From positions 124,001 to 188,000 of the forward strand of contig NZ_MSSM01000005.1 of the NCBI RefSeq assembly GCF_004123795.1: DNA of 64,000 nt. The letters run 5' to 3'. Source of the DNA: Lacticaseibacillus chiayiensis (lineage in GTDB: Bacteria; Bacillota; Bacilli; Lactobacillales; Lactobacillaceae). Each line of letters opens with the position of its first letter. Positions within the stretch are counted from its first letter, which is position 1. The notes under the pieces were generated by a model that was given only the letters and a program-made list of their open reading frames with translations, made no database searches and had not been told where the DNA came from. Made by a program: the position numbers and the translations under genes. Below are positions 1 through 9,995 of this stretch, piece by piece.

Positions 1-2913
1 TTTTGTGGTGACTTCAAACAACCACTCTTTTGGGTTTGAGCGTTTATTTATTTTCTGGGCAACACCGTCCCGAAATAAACTCACTTTATTTTCAGTATGT
101 TGCACAGCGAGCACATCCCCGGGTTTCGTTGCAGCTACCCGATCCTTACCCCACTGATCAAGTAATTGTTGCTTACGGGTGTCGCCTTTTGCCGTCATTT
201 CGGTAGCAAGTTGTTTTTGGTCATGAACAGTTAACATGGCGTCACGACTTGTGTAAAGCGCCACATTTAGGTATTGGCGACCTGAAAAGACACTATGGAC
301 CGCCCGATCATCATCGCTAAGGCCATCTGTTGCCACGATTTGCCACTGATTCTGCTCCTTAACCAGCGCCATGACACCGCCACCGTTGCGCGCTATCATT
401 TCATAACCGTTCAAGACAATAGCATTCCCATAACCGACCTTCATGGTGTTAGTTGATAATAGACTGCCGGTACTGGCGTCAAAACGCATCGTTATTTCGA
501 TAGGTTTACCGATTTTGGTTAACCGCTTATTCCTAGGATTCAACAGTTGGTTGATGGCTTGCGGACGGTTAGTCGTTAGCTTTTGATCGCCCCAAATGAT
601 GTTTTGATCGTTATATTCTTTGGCAGAAACCAACATCCCCCCGAGCCTTTCGGTGGTGACGGTTTCGCCCAAATTAAAGGCTATCGGTTGTGTAGCAAAG
701 GTTGCCCGCTTGACGACTTGCACTGGTACGTCATAGGTGGCTTCGACTTCCTTACCACTCAAAAGTTGCTCGGAAACGACCACTTTTGCGGATGTTTTGC
801 CAATTTTAGCCACGTCAGGGTTAGTTTCAAAGTGTTTGACTTTCATTTTGCCCGGTAATTTAAAGAACTCCGTCAACCGAAGATCCATCTCCGCTTGCGT
901 GGCATGAACGGGGATGTTGACGCTTTGTGGCCTTAACTGATTCACCTGCAGCGGCCGATAGCCTTTATCCGTGATTTCAAAGTATACTTGCGTAGGCTGA
1001 TTGAGCGGGGTTATTTGTTTTTCTTTGGAGTCCTGGGTATAGCTGATTTTCCCTTCTTTGTTGGCCACCACGATGACATCGCCTGGGGCAACGGAGCGTT
1101 CCCGCTTTTGACCCCATGCGTTGAGAAAGTCCTGTTTTTTAGCACCACCGTCAAACCACTTTAAAGCTTCTTGGGATAGATTCTTGGTGGTTGCCTGTGT
1201 CATATCGACATGCGCAATAGCTGCATAGGATGTTCCCTTAAACCGGTCATTTAACGCATGGTTGTCAATAACGGCACCGGATGTTGCGATCACTTTAAGA
1301 CCGTCATCATCTAATAAAACAAATGCGCCGCCTGCGTCCCGAGATTGGCCGGGTGTATCGCCTTGACCACGCATGATAATCGCATTGCCATATGTGGCGG
1401 TTGCCGTCTGGGTTGACTGAATATGGCCGGTATTCGAGTTGAACTGAAACGGCATCGGCAAGTTTTGAAATAACCCATCAAATCGCCAATTATCGGTATT
1501 CAGCTTATCTTTTACTCCCTGTGGCAACAATATTTCTATCTGATCATCCACCCAGGGAACCGGTGTCCCATCGAGTTGGTTAGCGCTGACAAACATGCGT
1601 CTTAAATTTCTGGTTCGCCACTGCTCACCTAGTAAAAACTGGCCATCCCGTGTTTTAATGTCGCCAGCCGGAATCACATTTAAATCCACTTCATAGTCAA
1701 AGTCGGCAATCCGATCTTCTTCTAACACTTCAAAAGTCCGGACAAATGCTTTGGTTTTTCCGGGTTTGCTGACGTCCGGCCGTGTTCTGAATTGTTTGGC
1801 AACAATATTGTATTTAATTCCAAGCGCTTTAGGGAATGTGACATTTAGTTCGGCATCAGTGGCGTTTTGCGGCACATCGACCTCTCGGGTTTCAAGCTGA
1901 TTCACTTTGATTGGTTTGAATCCTTGCCTGGTAATTTGAAAGAAAACTGCCTTCTTGATATTGGGATATTCTGCTTCCGAAAGCGTATGGATCTGCGAAT
2001 CTTTGGCGTATCTGATTTTTCCTTCAACATTCACAACCTTGATAATGTCGCCAAGGTGCACTGGCTGTATCCGATTCAATCCCCATTGGTTTAGGAAATC
2101 CTGCTTCCGGGTATTACCGGTCGCACCGACAGAGCCGTCGATATAATATCCCAAATTCAAAAATTTATGATCTCGCATTGAAATATACTCAAAGCGACCA
2201 TAAAATCGGTTCCCGAATTTCGAATTGATTTTTTCGTTGTCTCCGCTGCCTCCAGACGTGGCAATCACTTTTAGGACACCATCCGGATCACTGTCAACCA
2301 GCGATAGAACACCCATAGCATTACGATTCGTGGATGTCTCGTCACCATCGACAATAATGGCATCACCATACTTGGCAGTTGCCGATCCTTTGCCTTCCAC
2401 CTTGCCTGAGCGCGAGTAGAACGCTAAGTCAATTTTTTGTTGATCATACAAGGTATCAACACGTTTATCCGGCTCGTTTAGCCCCATTTGCCGGGTAGCA
2501 TTTCTTACCTTATCAGGAATCGTCGGCCAAATGGCACTGTTCGCATAAGGGACTCTGGTACCATCAGCTTCGTAAGCGCCTTTCATCCACCGTGATCTTG
2601 TCTGGGTACTAAAATATTCGCCAAGTTTAAAAACCGCATCCTGGCCTTCGATCCTCGCCCCTGTTTGCTTCAATTTGGCCGAAAAAGGCTGATTGACTGT
2701 CTGACTTAAAGGCACCATCGCCGATTGCTTCAGTTTGCTATGTTGCGTCCTTTCAGTCCCTTGCTGTTTCCCGGTTTTCACAGCGGCTGCAATTTGACCT
2801 TTAAACCGCAGTTGCGGATGGTTCGAATCTCCTACCAAGAAAAACCAACCAACGCATACGACCGTAAATAGCGCTAATAGCACGAAACACCACCTCATGT
2901 GCTTTGACGGCAC
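1..2913 (-). CDS. Large modular surface protein, N-terminally membrane-anchored (3' end beyond window)
   Basis: An open frame of 971 codons runs off the left edge without a stop. The start is GTG at 2913, eight bases after a GGAG ribosome binding site; an in-frame ATG lies five codons later. A hydrophobic stretch at residues ~8-28 looks like a signal anchor or an uncleaved signal peptide, so most of the protein should be extracellular. The rest is built from modules of ~320-330 residues beginning near residues 93, 424 and 744, each opening with F-x-L-G-E-x3-T-x-R. Each module contains YG(D/N)AI(I/V) followed by an (I/V)VAT or VIAT segment, then a (F/L)LxxWGxxR...GD(V/I) block. The first two complete modules end in a VNQL...VxVP...PDV.K.GKT segment. 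I do not recognise a named family and no LPXTG is visible in the part seen. An adhesin or cell-envelope role is inferred from topology and repetition only. A gene for an Mga-type regulator lies directly upstream. Confidence 0.8.
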   Translation of the reverse strand, partial: MPSKHMRWCFVLLALFTVVCVGWFFLVGDSNHPQLRFKGQIAAAVKTGKQQGTERTQHSKLKQSAMVPLSQTVNQPFSAKLKQTGARIEGQDAVFKLGEYFSTQTRSRWMKGAYEADGTRVPYANSAIWPTIPDKVRNATRQMGLNEPDKRVDTLYDQQKIDLAFYSRSGKVEGKGSATAKYGDAIIVDGDETSTNRNAMGVLSLVDSDPDGVLKVIATSGGSGDNEKINSKFGNRFYGRFEYISMRDHKFLNLGYYIDGSVGATGNTRKQDFLNQWGLNRIQPVHLGDIIKVVNVEGKIRYAKDSQIHTLSEAEYPNIKKAVFFQITRQGFKPIKVNQLETREVDVPQNATDAELNVTFPKALGIKYNIVAKQFRTRPDVSKPGKTKAFVRTFEVLEEDRIADFDYEVDLNVIPAGDIKTRDGQFLLGEQWRTRNLRRMFVSANQLDGTPVPWVDDQIEILLPQGVKDKLNTDNWRFDGLFQNLPMPFQFNSNTGHIQSTQTATATYGNAIIMRGQGDTPGQSRDAGGAFVLLDDDGLKVIATSGAVIDNHALNDRFKGTSYAAIAHVDMTQATTKNLSQEALKWFDGGAKKQDFLNAWGQKRERSVAPGDVIVVANKEGKISYTQDSKEKQITPLNQPTQVYFEITDKGYRPLQVNQLRPQSVNIPVHATQAEMDLRLTEFFKLPGKMKVKHFETNPDVAKIGKTSAKVVVSEQLLSGKEVEATYDVPVQVVKRATFATQPIAFNLGETVTTERLGGMLVSAKEYNDQNIIWGDQKLTTNRPQAINQLLNPRNKRLTKIGKPIEITMRFDASTGSLLSTNTMKVGYGNAIVLNGYEMIARNGGGVMALVKEQNQWQIVATDGLSDDDRAVHSVFSGRQYLNVALYTSRDAMLTVHDQKQLATEMTAKGDTRKQQLLDQWGKDRVAATKPGDVLAVQHTENKVSLFRDGVAQKINKRSNPKEWLFEVTTK

Positions 2914-2943
2914 CTTTATCACTCCTTTCAAATTATCAAATTG

Positions 2944-2977
2944 TGTAACACTCAATGTTACAAAAACCAATTTTATA
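2944..2977 (-). promoter_or_regulatory. Candidate -10 element and adjacent inverted repeat before the surface protein gene
   Basis: On the minus strand a TATAAA (2977-2972) is followed by an inverted repeat, TGTAACA-5 nt-TGTTACA (2962-2944), ending about 30 bases before the GTG start. No convincing -35 hexamer is present 16-18 bases upstream of the TATAAA. That would fit a promoter needing an activator, and the neighbouring Mga-type regulator is the obvious candidate. This is inference only. Confidence 0.35.
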
Positions 2978-3231
2978 GAGGTGAACAATCTCATAAATTT
3001 CACATTTTTTGATATTGTGAATACTATTGGTTCTAATTTCCAATTTTGTATGCTTTTTAATTTTATAATTTAAATTAATTATTTATAATTAATATTGGAT
3101 TAGATGCTGTTTTAAAGGCGCTATCTTTCTGCAACTCTCTAAACTATTTAGGTGTCGGAACCCATATTAGCAACTTTAGAATGTCATAATTCACTAATTT
3201 AAAACGTTTCGGAGCTAGGATCCCAGTCTCT
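2978..3231. other. AT-rich intergenic region between the surface protein and Mga-type genes
   Basis: This stretch has no credible gene. Positions ~3000-3110 are almost entirely A and T, unlike the rest of the window. It lies between the stop of the Mga-type gene and the start of the surface protein gene, so it probably carries upstream regulatory DNA. I see no clear hairpin terminator in it. Confidence 0.5.
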
Positions 3232-4749
3232 CTAAAATGGTTGTTTTTCATGGTGGATCGAGGTTACCAACTTCTTGATTTGATCCATGTCATAAACCGT
3301 TTCAATTTTGCTAATACGATATAGATGATCGGCTGCCATGCGCGCTGGCGTCAGTTCAGAAGTCGTTACTAACAAGTCATATGTCTTTGAAGTTTCTGCC
3401 GCCTCAATAGCAATTTGACAAACGCCGCCCAAGGCCATTCGCATTCGGTTAACCAAGCCTCCGCTGGCTAACCAGTCGCCCGGGATTAAAATACCGATCC
3501 TGACCGGTTGGGCAATTTGTTCATGGATGGCTATTAAAAGATTTAGATAATATCTCGCTGCGAAGCGTCTCTTGGCGACCTCGTCAAACGCGAATCGATC
3601 TTTAACCGCGATAGTCGTCAAGCGGTGTGCAAGTGCTTGTAAATTATGGACATCCACAGGGAGCGCTTCCCCAAAGACATCTGGCTTATCGAAACTGTCC
3701 AAAAGCATTAACTTCTCGTTAAAGAACTGAACCCTGTGGTGTAATTGGTTCAACGAATAATGAATACGTATTTGCGACGCAACAGAAACATGCGCATCAA
3801 AGGCTGGAAATATTTGATGCAAGGCCGTTAAGAATTCCTGATTTCTTTGATGAATGATCGGTAGTGCCGTGGCCAAGTATTTTTGAACTTGGCTCGATTC
3901 CATTTTTGATAAATCAAGAATTTCCATGGAACACATAAAAATATAAATGTTATAGACTTCAAACTCGTCCAAAACCAACGCATGCTTTTTGGCAATTTCA
4001 AATAACCAGTTTCTTATCAACTGATAGAGTCGATCACTTTTCAATTGCTGAAGAATGTTTTCAGAGACGTCGGTAAAGCGTTTGTCACTGGTAAAATGCC
4101 GTTTAAGTGCAATGCCAAGCCACACCGATAACTTGATTTCGCCATCATGTGAGAACTTAAACTGCGATTGCTTCTCGAATCGCTTGATGTATCGGCGAAC
4201 CGAAAAAGTTTCTGCCAAAGCGGCCAGTTGTTTTGCATCATAGCTGTTCAAAACCAGTTGATAGTACAAATACCGAATCTCAACTTCAGAGCCAATCAAA
4301 GTACTATTCTTAATTTTCAAAGCGTATGGCTTCATCGCATGATTCAATTGCTTGATTTTACGAAAGATCGCCGCCTTACTCATGTAAAGTTCGGTTGTTA
4401 AATCACCTACTCGGCACTTACCTTTTTCAAGAAGCGTTGCCAAAATACGATATTCTTTTGACTGCCGCAAAAGCTGACGATACAGCCCGTCAAATAGAAT
4501 CGGCTTTTTCGTTTCCAAAAAAATCCGACGTCCCTTTCCTTCATTGCATTGCCTGATTTGAGCTGCTTCATTGAAAGTTTGCAGCCGTTGCTGTAAGGAA
4601 GCCACGGTGGCAGCGAGTGTGCTTGGCGTCACCTGCAAACTTTCAAGTAACTGCTGATAGGAACAACCCGGCGTACTGGCTGCTAAAAGTAACTGTAATA
4701 GTCTGACATCTCTGGCCTCGTTATTTTCAATGAAATCAAACAGGTTCAT
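3232..4749 (-). CDS. Mga-type transcriptional regulator (HTH-Mga / PRD-like)
   Basis: The protein has 505 residues, close to streptococcal Mga (~500). The N-terminus carries two predicted helix-turn-helix segments, at residues ~14-55 and ~108-140; the second has the Mga-type pattern of a 'LYMSKAAIFRKIKQL' recognition helix. The middle is helical and PRD-like. The C-terminus (~410-490) has an alternating hydrophobic pattern beginning 'VRIGILIP', resembling the EIIB-like domain of this family. Mga-family proteins activate surface protein genes and in some species respond to PTS phosphorylation. Here the gene lies immediately upstream of, and on the same strand as, a large repetitive surface protein gene, the relationship mga has to emm in group A streptococci. 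The target is inferred, not shown. Confidence 0.8.
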   Translation of the reverse strand: MNLFDFIENNEARDVRLLQLLLAASTPGCSYQQLLESLQVTPSTLAATVASLQQRLQTFNEAAQIRQCNEGKGRRIFLETKKPILFDGLYRQLLRQSKEYRILATLLEKGKCRVGDLTTELYMSKAAIFRKIKQLNHAMKPYALKIKNSTLIGSEVEIRYLYYQLVLNSYDAKQLAALAETFSVRRYIKRFEKQSQFKFSHDGEIKLSVWLGIALKRHFTSDKRFTDVSENILQQLKSDRLYQLIRNWLFEIAKKHALVLDEFEVYNIYIFMCSMEILDLSKMESSQVQKYLATALPIIHQRNQEFLTALHQIFPAFDAHVSVASQIRIHYSLNQLHHRVQFFNEKLMLLDSFDKPDVFGEALPVDVHNLQALAHRLTTIAVKDRFAFDEVAKRRFAARYYLNLLIAIHEQIAQPVRIGILIPGDWLASGGLVNRMRMALGGVCQIAIEAAETSKTYDLLVTTSELTPARMAADHLYRISKIETVYDMDQIKKLVTSIHHEKQPF

Positions 4750-4922
4750 ACTTTTCGCCTCGCTATCTCATGATTGAAATGTCTTAAGCAATCATTCATC
4801 ATTGTTTAATAATATTATCATGATGGCGCTATCAAGTCAGCATAAACTTTCTGTATCAATTTTGATTATTGGTCGTGAAATATAACATTCACAATAAATG
4901 TTCTCTCATTATTGATCATACA

Positions 4923-4983
4923 TAAATAAAAATCCCGATATAAACCGTTGCCTTAGTTTAAAGTGCAATGGTTTATATCGGGA
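4923..4983 (-). terminator. Rho-independent terminator of the sftA-murC transcript
   Basis: A perfect 14-bp stem (4933-4946 with 4970-4983) extends by five more pairs including one G-U, closing a 13-nt loop. In the minus direction it is followed by a TTTTTATTTA tract. It lies 36 bases after the murC stop. Confidence 0.85.
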
Positions 4984-5019
4984 TATGTTACCAAAAATTG
5001 TTTAATTCATTTCGTCATT

Positions 5020-6345
5020 TTAATTTTTTGAGGATGATTCCTGTTCAAGCAATGATTCATAAGTCTTTTCGTACTTTTGAATGTCGCCGGCACCCATGAA
5101 AACGACAACCGCATGATGGAACTTCAGCAGCGGCCGCATGTCTTCCTGATGGATAACCGCAGCGCCTTTGATTTGCGCCACGACATCCTCTGATCGAATG
5201 TTGCCATTTTTTTCGCGAGCAGAACTGAAAATCGGTGTCAGGAATGTCTGATCAGCTTGGCTCAAGACTTGGACATATTGTGGTTCATAGGCTTTGGTTC
5301 GACTATAAGTATGAGGTTGGAAAACCGCAATGATCGCTTTATCAGGATACTTTTGGCGAGCCGCATCCAGCGTGGCTTTGATTTCATTAGGGTGATGGGC
5401 ATAATCATCCACAATGATCATATCCTTGAGATTCTTTTCTGCAAAACGCCGCTTGACCCCGCCGAAGTTCCCCAGCTCACGGGCAATCAACCCGGCATCA
5501 AGTTTCTCCATATGTGCGACGGCAACAACGGCCAACGCATTGAGAACACTGTGTTCGCCAAACAGTGGCACAAAGAAATGGCCAATCAGCTGATCGTGAA
5601 AATAAGCATCAAAACTGCTGCCTTTGGTATCGCGATCCACGTTCCGCGCCTGAAAATCGTCCCGATTACTGGTGCCGTAATAATAAACTGGTACCTTAGC
5701 CTTTAATTTGCGCAGCCAAGGATCGTCACCCCAGGCAACAATCGCTTTTTGAACCTGATTAGCCTCAGTTTCAAAGGCATCGTAAACGTCTTCGAAACCA
5801 TGATAATAGTCAGGGTGATCAAAATCGATGTTGGTCATAATCATGTAGTCTGGATGATAGGCAAGAAAATGACGCCGATATTCGTCCGCTTCAAAAACAA
5901 AGAACTTTGAATCGCGCACCCCTTTGCCGGTACCATCACCAATCAAATAACTGGTTTTGGCAACGCCGCTTAACGTGTGGGCAAGTAAACCGGTTGTGCT
6001 GGTTTTGCCATGAGCACCGGCAACCCCGATACTGGTATAACCCTTAATCAATTGGCCGAGGAACTCATGATAGCGATAAATAGTCAGTCTCATCGCCTTG
6101 GCCTGCTTGATTTCCGGATGATCGTCAGTAAAACTATTGCCGGCGATGACAGTATAGCCCGGCTTGAGATTGGCAGGATCAAATGGAAGCATGGTGATTC
6201 CGGCTGCCACTAATCCTTTTTGCGTAAACGTGTATTGGGTAATATCACTGCCCAACACCTTGTAGCCCAAATCATGTAACACCAATGCCAATGCACTCAT
6301 TCCTGAGCCTTTGATACCGATAAAATAATAGGTTGCCTTTGTCAT
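5020..6345 (-). CDS. murC: UDP-N-acetylmuramate--L-alanine ligase
   Basis: MurC is the cytoplasmic ATP-dependent ligase that adds L-alanine to UDP-MurNAc, the first amino acid of the peptidoglycan stem peptide. The 441-residue length is normal. Visible signatures are the N-terminal nucleotide-binding glycine motif [10 protein letters not shown] (residues ~10-19), the Mur ligase ATP loop [10 protein letters not shown] (~110-119), an [10 protein letters not shown] stretch and [10 protein letters not shown] in the C-terminal third. The ATG overlaps the stop of sftA by four bases (ATGA), so the two are translationally coupled. The sftA-murC pairing is conserved with Bacillus. A strong terminator follows. 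Confidence 0.97.
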   Translation of the reverse strand: MTKATYYFIGIKGSGMSALALVLHDLGYKVLGSDITQYTFTQKGLVAAGITMLPFDPANLKPGYTVIAGNSFTDDHPEIKQAKAMRLTIYRYHEFLGQLIKGYTSIGVAGAHGKTSTTGLLAHTLSGVAKTSYLIGDGTGKGVRDSKFFVFEADEYRRHFLAYHPDYMIMTNIDFDHPDYYHGFEDVYDAFETEANQVQKAIVAWGDDPWLRKLKAKVPVYYYGTSNRDDFQARNVDRDTKGSSFDAYFHDQLIGHFFVPLFGEHSVLNALAVVAVAHMEKLDAGLIARELGNFGGVKRRFAEKNLKDMIIVDDYAHHPNEIKATLDAARQKYPDKAIIAVFQPHTYSRTKAYEPQYVQVLSQADQTFLTPIFSSAREKNGNIRSEDVVAQIKGAAVIHQEDMRPLLKFHHAVVVFMGAGDIQKYEKTYESLLEQESSSKN

Positions 6346-8708
6346 GACGATTGTTCCTCTTTCTTTGCTTGTGTGTAGTAAACTTCACGCGGCTTTGCGC
6401 CTTTAGCTGCCGATACTAGGTGTTTGGCTTCCAATGTATCAATCAGATTGGCTGCGCGGTTGTAACCAATTGAAAAGACCCGCTGCAGTTTTGACGTCGA
6501 AATGTGACGCTCACCGGCAAGATAGTCCAAAACATCGGGCATAAGCTCATCTTCATGGGCATTACTTGCTTCCGCCGACTTGACGAGTCCAGCTGGATCA
6601 AATAGATACCGTGGTCCTTGTTGCGCCTTCACATAATCCACAATATCATCGATTTCTCGATCCACAAAGGTCCCTTGTAGCCGAATCGGTTGACTGGCAC
6701 CATTACCTAAGTAAAGCATATCGCCACGACCCAATAGGCGCTCGGCTCCAGCTGTATCGATAATCGTCCGGGAATCGACTTGACTAGCGGTCATGAAAGC
6801 GATACGCGTGGGAATGTTATTCTTAATTGTGCCAGTAATCACATCAACACTGGGACGCTGTGTAGCAACCAGAAGGTGAATGCCGGCTGCACGTGCTTTG
6901 GCAGTGATCCGGGCAATATCGTCTTGAATCTCGCTCCCCGCCGCTAACATCAAATCTGCAAGCTCATCAATAATGATCACCAGATAAGGAAGAACTTGAT
7001 TGTATTCCTGATGACGTTTGGCTTTCGCGTTAAACTGTTCCAAGTTGCGTACGCCAGCAGCCGCTAGTTTCTTATAGCGGTCATTCATCGTCGTCACAAC
7101 CCATTTCAACGCCGCGCTGGCTGCTTTTGGATCGGAAATAACCGGCGAAACCAAATGCGGTAAGCCGTTATACCCGGCTAATTCAACAGCCTTGGGGTCA
7201 ATCAACAACAACCGTACCTGCTGAGGTGTAGCTTTATAAAGCAATGAGACCAGCAAACTATTGATAAAAACCGATTTACCGGATCCAGTCGCACCGGCAA
7301 TCAAACCATGCGGCATCTTAGCTAGGTTTGTGACAACCGGCTGGCCAAAAAGATTAACCCCGAGCGCAATGGTCAGCGGTGATTTTGCCTGCTGAAAGGC
7401 CGGTGTATCGAGCACCTCCCGCAACATAACCGGTCGCGGTTTCAAATTGGGAATTTCGATACCGACCGTATTTTTACCTGGAATCGGCGCTTCGATGCGA
7501 ATATCTTTAGCGGCTAGGGCAAGTTTAAGGTCATCATTCAAATTGGTGATTTTGCTGACCTTGACACCGCTAGCCAAACTAATCTGGAATTGCGTCACAG
7601 TAGGCCCAATGGTATGGGCGACAACACGCGCATCGACGTTAAAAGCGTGAAGTGTTTGGTCTAGCCGCTGCCGTTGCTGAACCACCCAGTCATGCTGGGC
7701 TGTCTGATCGGCAATAACAGGCGGAGAGAGTAATCGTAGTGGCGGAATCGTATTGTTCGCATTGGAACCATCTATTGCAGGTACTGGCTTGACCGCATTC
7801 TCTGGCGTCGTCATGGATGCCGGCAAACCAGCTGTTACTGAATGCGGCGCGGTTGACACATTTGAGTCGTGAGGTTCTTGAGCTGTTGCCATGACTGACG
7901 CTTTTCCGTCACTTTTATTGGCTAACGACTTTGCCTTTTGCGCCGCTAACGCTTTTCGCAGTTTCTTGGCCTCATGTTTACGGCGCAACGCTTCAATCCG
8001 CGCAGCTTTGCGACTATTTGATCCATGTGGCTTTGCTTCGGACACAGGATGGCCAATCGAAGATTTTAGCAGTGCTGAAGCTGCTTCTGACGATAGTTGT
8101 GTGGTTTTTTCAGCACTTGGCGACTGGTGAGGCTTCGAATCAGCAGGGACCCGTGCAACATCCGGTGCTGAAGAAATGTTATCAGCCTGCGCATCGTGGC
8201 TTTCGTCAACTTCATCGGTAGTCGATACCATTTGCTCTGAAGCAGGCTCTCGGGAAGCAGGCGAAATTGCGTCAAACGCCGCTTCTTCATCTGCTTGTGA
8301 TAACGGTGACACCGTGATCGTGAGTGATGCCCCATCTGTTGGGGTGCTCAGTGCAATACCATGTCCTGCAAAAAGATAAATACTTTGTTCATCCGGACGT
8401 AAAGCTGTTGCAATTTGCTGATAGTCAATCCGTTCTTTTGGCAGCGCTCTGACTGTGCTTTCAGGCATTGTCAGGCTTTCAAGGTGCGAGTGATCATGCA
8501 AGTCGTACGGATGGCTTATTGCTCGCAAATCCGCCTGTGCTTCCGCTACCTTTCGCGGAGTCACAGTCCTCTTAGGCTCATGCGACAGCTGCGGCGGCAA
8601 GTGATAAGCCTCGTCTTGTGATTCTGTCCATTTTGAATTCGTTAACCCGGATTCGGGAGTTGGCAGTTGATTTTGATGTAAAAATGCCGGCCCATCATAA
8701 TGTGCCAT
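6342..8708 (-). CDS. sftA: Soluble FtsK/SpoIIIE-type DNA translocase (SftA-like)
   Basis: This 788-residue protein is an FtsK-family motor. It has a Walker A GATGSGKS near residue 470, a LLLIDPK segment, a Walker [12 protein letters not shown] and the ATQRPS segment. It ends in a winged-helix gamma domain (~720-775) of the kind that reads polar DNA sequences. Unlike FtsK or SpoIIIE it has no N-terminal membrane segments; the first ~330 residues are polar, rich in A, S, E, K and Q, and look disordered. That architecture, together with murC downstream and ytpR upstream, matches Bacillus SftA (YtpS), which clears DNA from the closing septum. The start ATG follows GGGGA at seven bases. A possible TAAAAT -10 element lies at 8753-8748. 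FtsK itself, if present, is outside this window. Confidence 0.9.
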   Translation of the reverse strand: MAHYDGPAFLHQNQLPTPESGLTNSKWTESQDEAYHLPPQLSHEPKRTVTPRKVAEAQADLRAISHPYDLHDHSHLESLTMPESTVRALPKERIDYQQIATALRPDEQSIYLFAGHGIALSTPTDGASLTITVSPLSQADEEAAFDAISPASREPASEQMVSTTDEVDESHDAQADNISSAPDVARVPADSKPHQSPSAEKTTQLSSEAASALLKSSIGHPVSEAKPHGSNSRKAARIEALRRKHEAKKLRKALAAQKAKSLANKSDGKASVMATAQEPHDSNVSTAPHSVTAGLPASMTTPENAVKPVPAIDGSNANNTIPPLRLLSPPVIADQTAQHDWVVQQRQRLDQTLHAFNVDARVVAHTIGPTVTQFQISLASGVKVSKITNLNDDLKLALAAKDIRIEAPIPGKNTVGIEIPNLKPRPVMLREVLDTPAFQQAKSPLTIALGVNLFGQPVVTNLAKMPHGLIAGATGSGKSVFINSLLVSLLYKATPQQVRLLLIDPKAVELAGYNGLPHLVSPVISDPKAASAALKWVVTTMNDRYKKLAAAGVRNLEQFNAKAKRHQEYNQVLPYLVIIIDELADLMLAAGSEIQDDIARITAKARAAGIHLLVATQRPSVDVITGTIKNNIPTRIAFMTASQVDSRTIIDTAGAERLLGRGDMLYLGNGASQPIRLQGTFVDREIDDIVDYVKAQQGPRYLFDPAGLVKSAEASNAHEDELMPDVLDYLAGERHISTSKLQRVFSIGYNRAANLIDTLEAKHLVSAAKGAKPREVYYTQAKKEEQSS

Positions 8709-8804
8709 AATCGAATCCCCTTTTTATCGTGTTTTGACAGTGTCTCTATTTTAGCATAAGGACCGCTTCCTCGAATCCCAGATCATTAAAAATAATCTTT
8801 TACG

Positions 8805-8839
8805 CAAAAAAAGACTCGAGAGCCGGTTTCGCTCTCGAG
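8805..8839 (-). terminator. Rho-independent terminator after ytpR
   Basis: A 9-bp perfect GC-rich stem (8815-8823 with 8831-8839) closes a 7-nt loop and is followed on the minus strand by a run of Ts. It lies just downstream of the ytpR stop and separates the thioredoxin-ytpR unit from sftA-murC. Confidence 0.85.
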
Positions 8840-8863
8840 CTAATTTAATACACGTGTCTAAAT

Positions 8864-9505
8864 TCATTTTGCTTGATCAGCAACCACCGCAGCTGCTTCT
8901 TTAGCATTAAATGGCGTGCCGGCAGCTAAATGATCCGGCATCACCAAAATACCACGGCGTTGTGGAGCACCTGGGATCGCTAATTCGCGCGCGCTACTGA
9001 TCATGCCGTAAGAAGCAACTCCACGCAAAGAATCCGGCCAAATAATTTTACCATCTGGCATCATGGCACCAGGCAATGCTACAACAACCGTCTGACCTAA
9101 CGCTGCATTAGGGGCACCGCATACGATCTGCACCTGCTTATCACCAATATCAACCTGTGCCACGTGCAAATGATCGGCATCGGGATGAGCCTTGAAATCA
9201 ACAATTTTGCCAATCACAAACTTTGGCTTGTCGTCGACTTCAAGCTTCCCAGGCAACCCGGCTTGCTGAATAGCCGCATTTAGTTGAGACACCTGATCCT
9301 CGGTTAACTTAACCTGACCTTTAGCGTTAATGGTGCCCAACCACTGGCTCACTTTGAGAAAGTTATAGCCGATAACTTGGCCCTGATCATTTAAAATAGC
9401 GACAATGTCACCCTTTTGTTGCGTCGTCTGATCCTCTGTATCCGGTCCCGTGATCGCAATCAACGTGTCACCGAATGCCGGGTGATTATAACTGGTAATA
9501 AGCAT
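8864..9505 (-). CDS. ytpR: YtpR family tRNA-binding domain protein
   Basis: This 213-residue protein carries an EMAP/Arc1p-type OB-fold (residues ~95-205). The typical pattern is visible: an IGKIVDFKAHPDADHLHVAQVD-like opening (split here as IGKIVDFKAHP then DADHLHVAQVD), then IVCGAPNAALGQ and a MPDGK...LRGVASYGMI ending. The same fold binds tRNA in PheT and MetG. The N-terminal ~90 residues form the usual YtpR (DUF4479-like) domain. The start is ATG 9505, five bases after GGAGG; a longer in-frame TTG start at 9517 would overlap that ribosome binding site and is rejected. It follows the thioredoxin gene by 14 bases and is probably co-transcribed with it. The cellular role is not established. 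Confidence 0.92.
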   Translation of the reverse strand: MLITSYNHPAFGDTLIAITGPDTEDQTTQQKGDIVAILNDQGQVIGYNFLKVSQWLGTINAKGQVKLTEDQVSQLNAAIQQAGLPGKLEVDDKPKFVIGKIVDFKAHPDADHLHVAQVDIGDKQVQIVCGAPNAALGQTVVVALPGAMMPDGKIIWPDSLRGVASYGMISSARELAIPGAPQRRGILVMPDHLAAGTPFNAKEAAAVVADQAK

Positions 9506-9519
9506 GTGAACCTCCAAAA

Positions 9520-9837
9520 TTAATGCAAGCCGTTGATAAAGTCCTCGACTTGCTGTTTCGTTTTACGATCTTTATTGACAAACCGACCGATTTCCTTGCC
9601 GTCTTTGAAAGCAATAAAGCTCGGAATGCCAAAGACGCCCATGTCCTGGGCAACTTCCAAATTCTTGTCCCGATCAACGCCAATGAATTCATAATCAGAA
9701 AAGTCCTTTTCGATTTCTGGCATCGCCGGTTTGATGAAACGGCAATCCGGGCACCAATCCGCAGAAAAGAACAACATTTTCTTGCCTGGTCGCTTAACCT
9801 CGTCCATAATTGCTGTGTTTGATCCAAGTTCTTTCAT
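9520..9837 (-). CDS. ytpP: Thioredoxin-like protein (YtpP type)
   Basis: A small thioredoxin-fold protein of 105 residues. The active-site motif is CPDC at residues 29-32, preceded by FFSADW; the cis-proline region is GIPSFIAF near residue 75. The start is ATG 9837, nine bases after AGAGG; an ATG three codons upstream touches that ribosome binding site and is less likely. It is first in a two-gene unit with ytpR, and in Bacillus ytpP, ytpQ and ytpR are neighbours (ytpQ is absent here). It probably acts as a cytoplasmic thiol-disulfide exchange protein; its partner is unknown. Confidence 0.9.
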   Translation of the reverse strand: MKELGSNTAIMDEVKRPGKKMLFFSADWCPDCRFIKPAMPEIEKDFSDYEFIGVDRDKNLEVAQDMGVFGIPSFIAFKDGKEIGRFVNKDRKTKQQVEDFINGLH

Positions 9838-9870
9838 AGCCAACATCCTCTCGCTTACTATTTACAAGTA

Positions 9871-9899
9871 ACTATAACAGGAAAACAGCGCATGCGCAA
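9871..9899 (-). promoter_or_regulatory. Sigma-A promoter of ytpP-ytpR
   Basis: On the minus strand, TTGCGC (9899-9894), a 17-bp spacer and TATAGT (9876-9871). A TG one base before the -10 makes it an extended -10. It lies ~35 bases upstream of the ytpP start. Confidence 0.65.
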
Positions 9900-9995
9900 T
9901 GTTACCATTTACAATTTACATTATACTTAAGTTAAGGGTTTAGTCACAAGATGAGCGTTATACACAACGTCATGTCGACACAAAGAGGGGTTACG

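Noticed and set aside
583-2419. Several short plus-strand frames (583-858, 1867-2094, 1955-2146, 2225-2419)
   Set aside because: All are antisense to the continuous surface protein frame and lack ribosome binding sites.
5257-5706. 149-codon open frame on the plus strand
   Set aside because: Antisense to murC with no translation signal.
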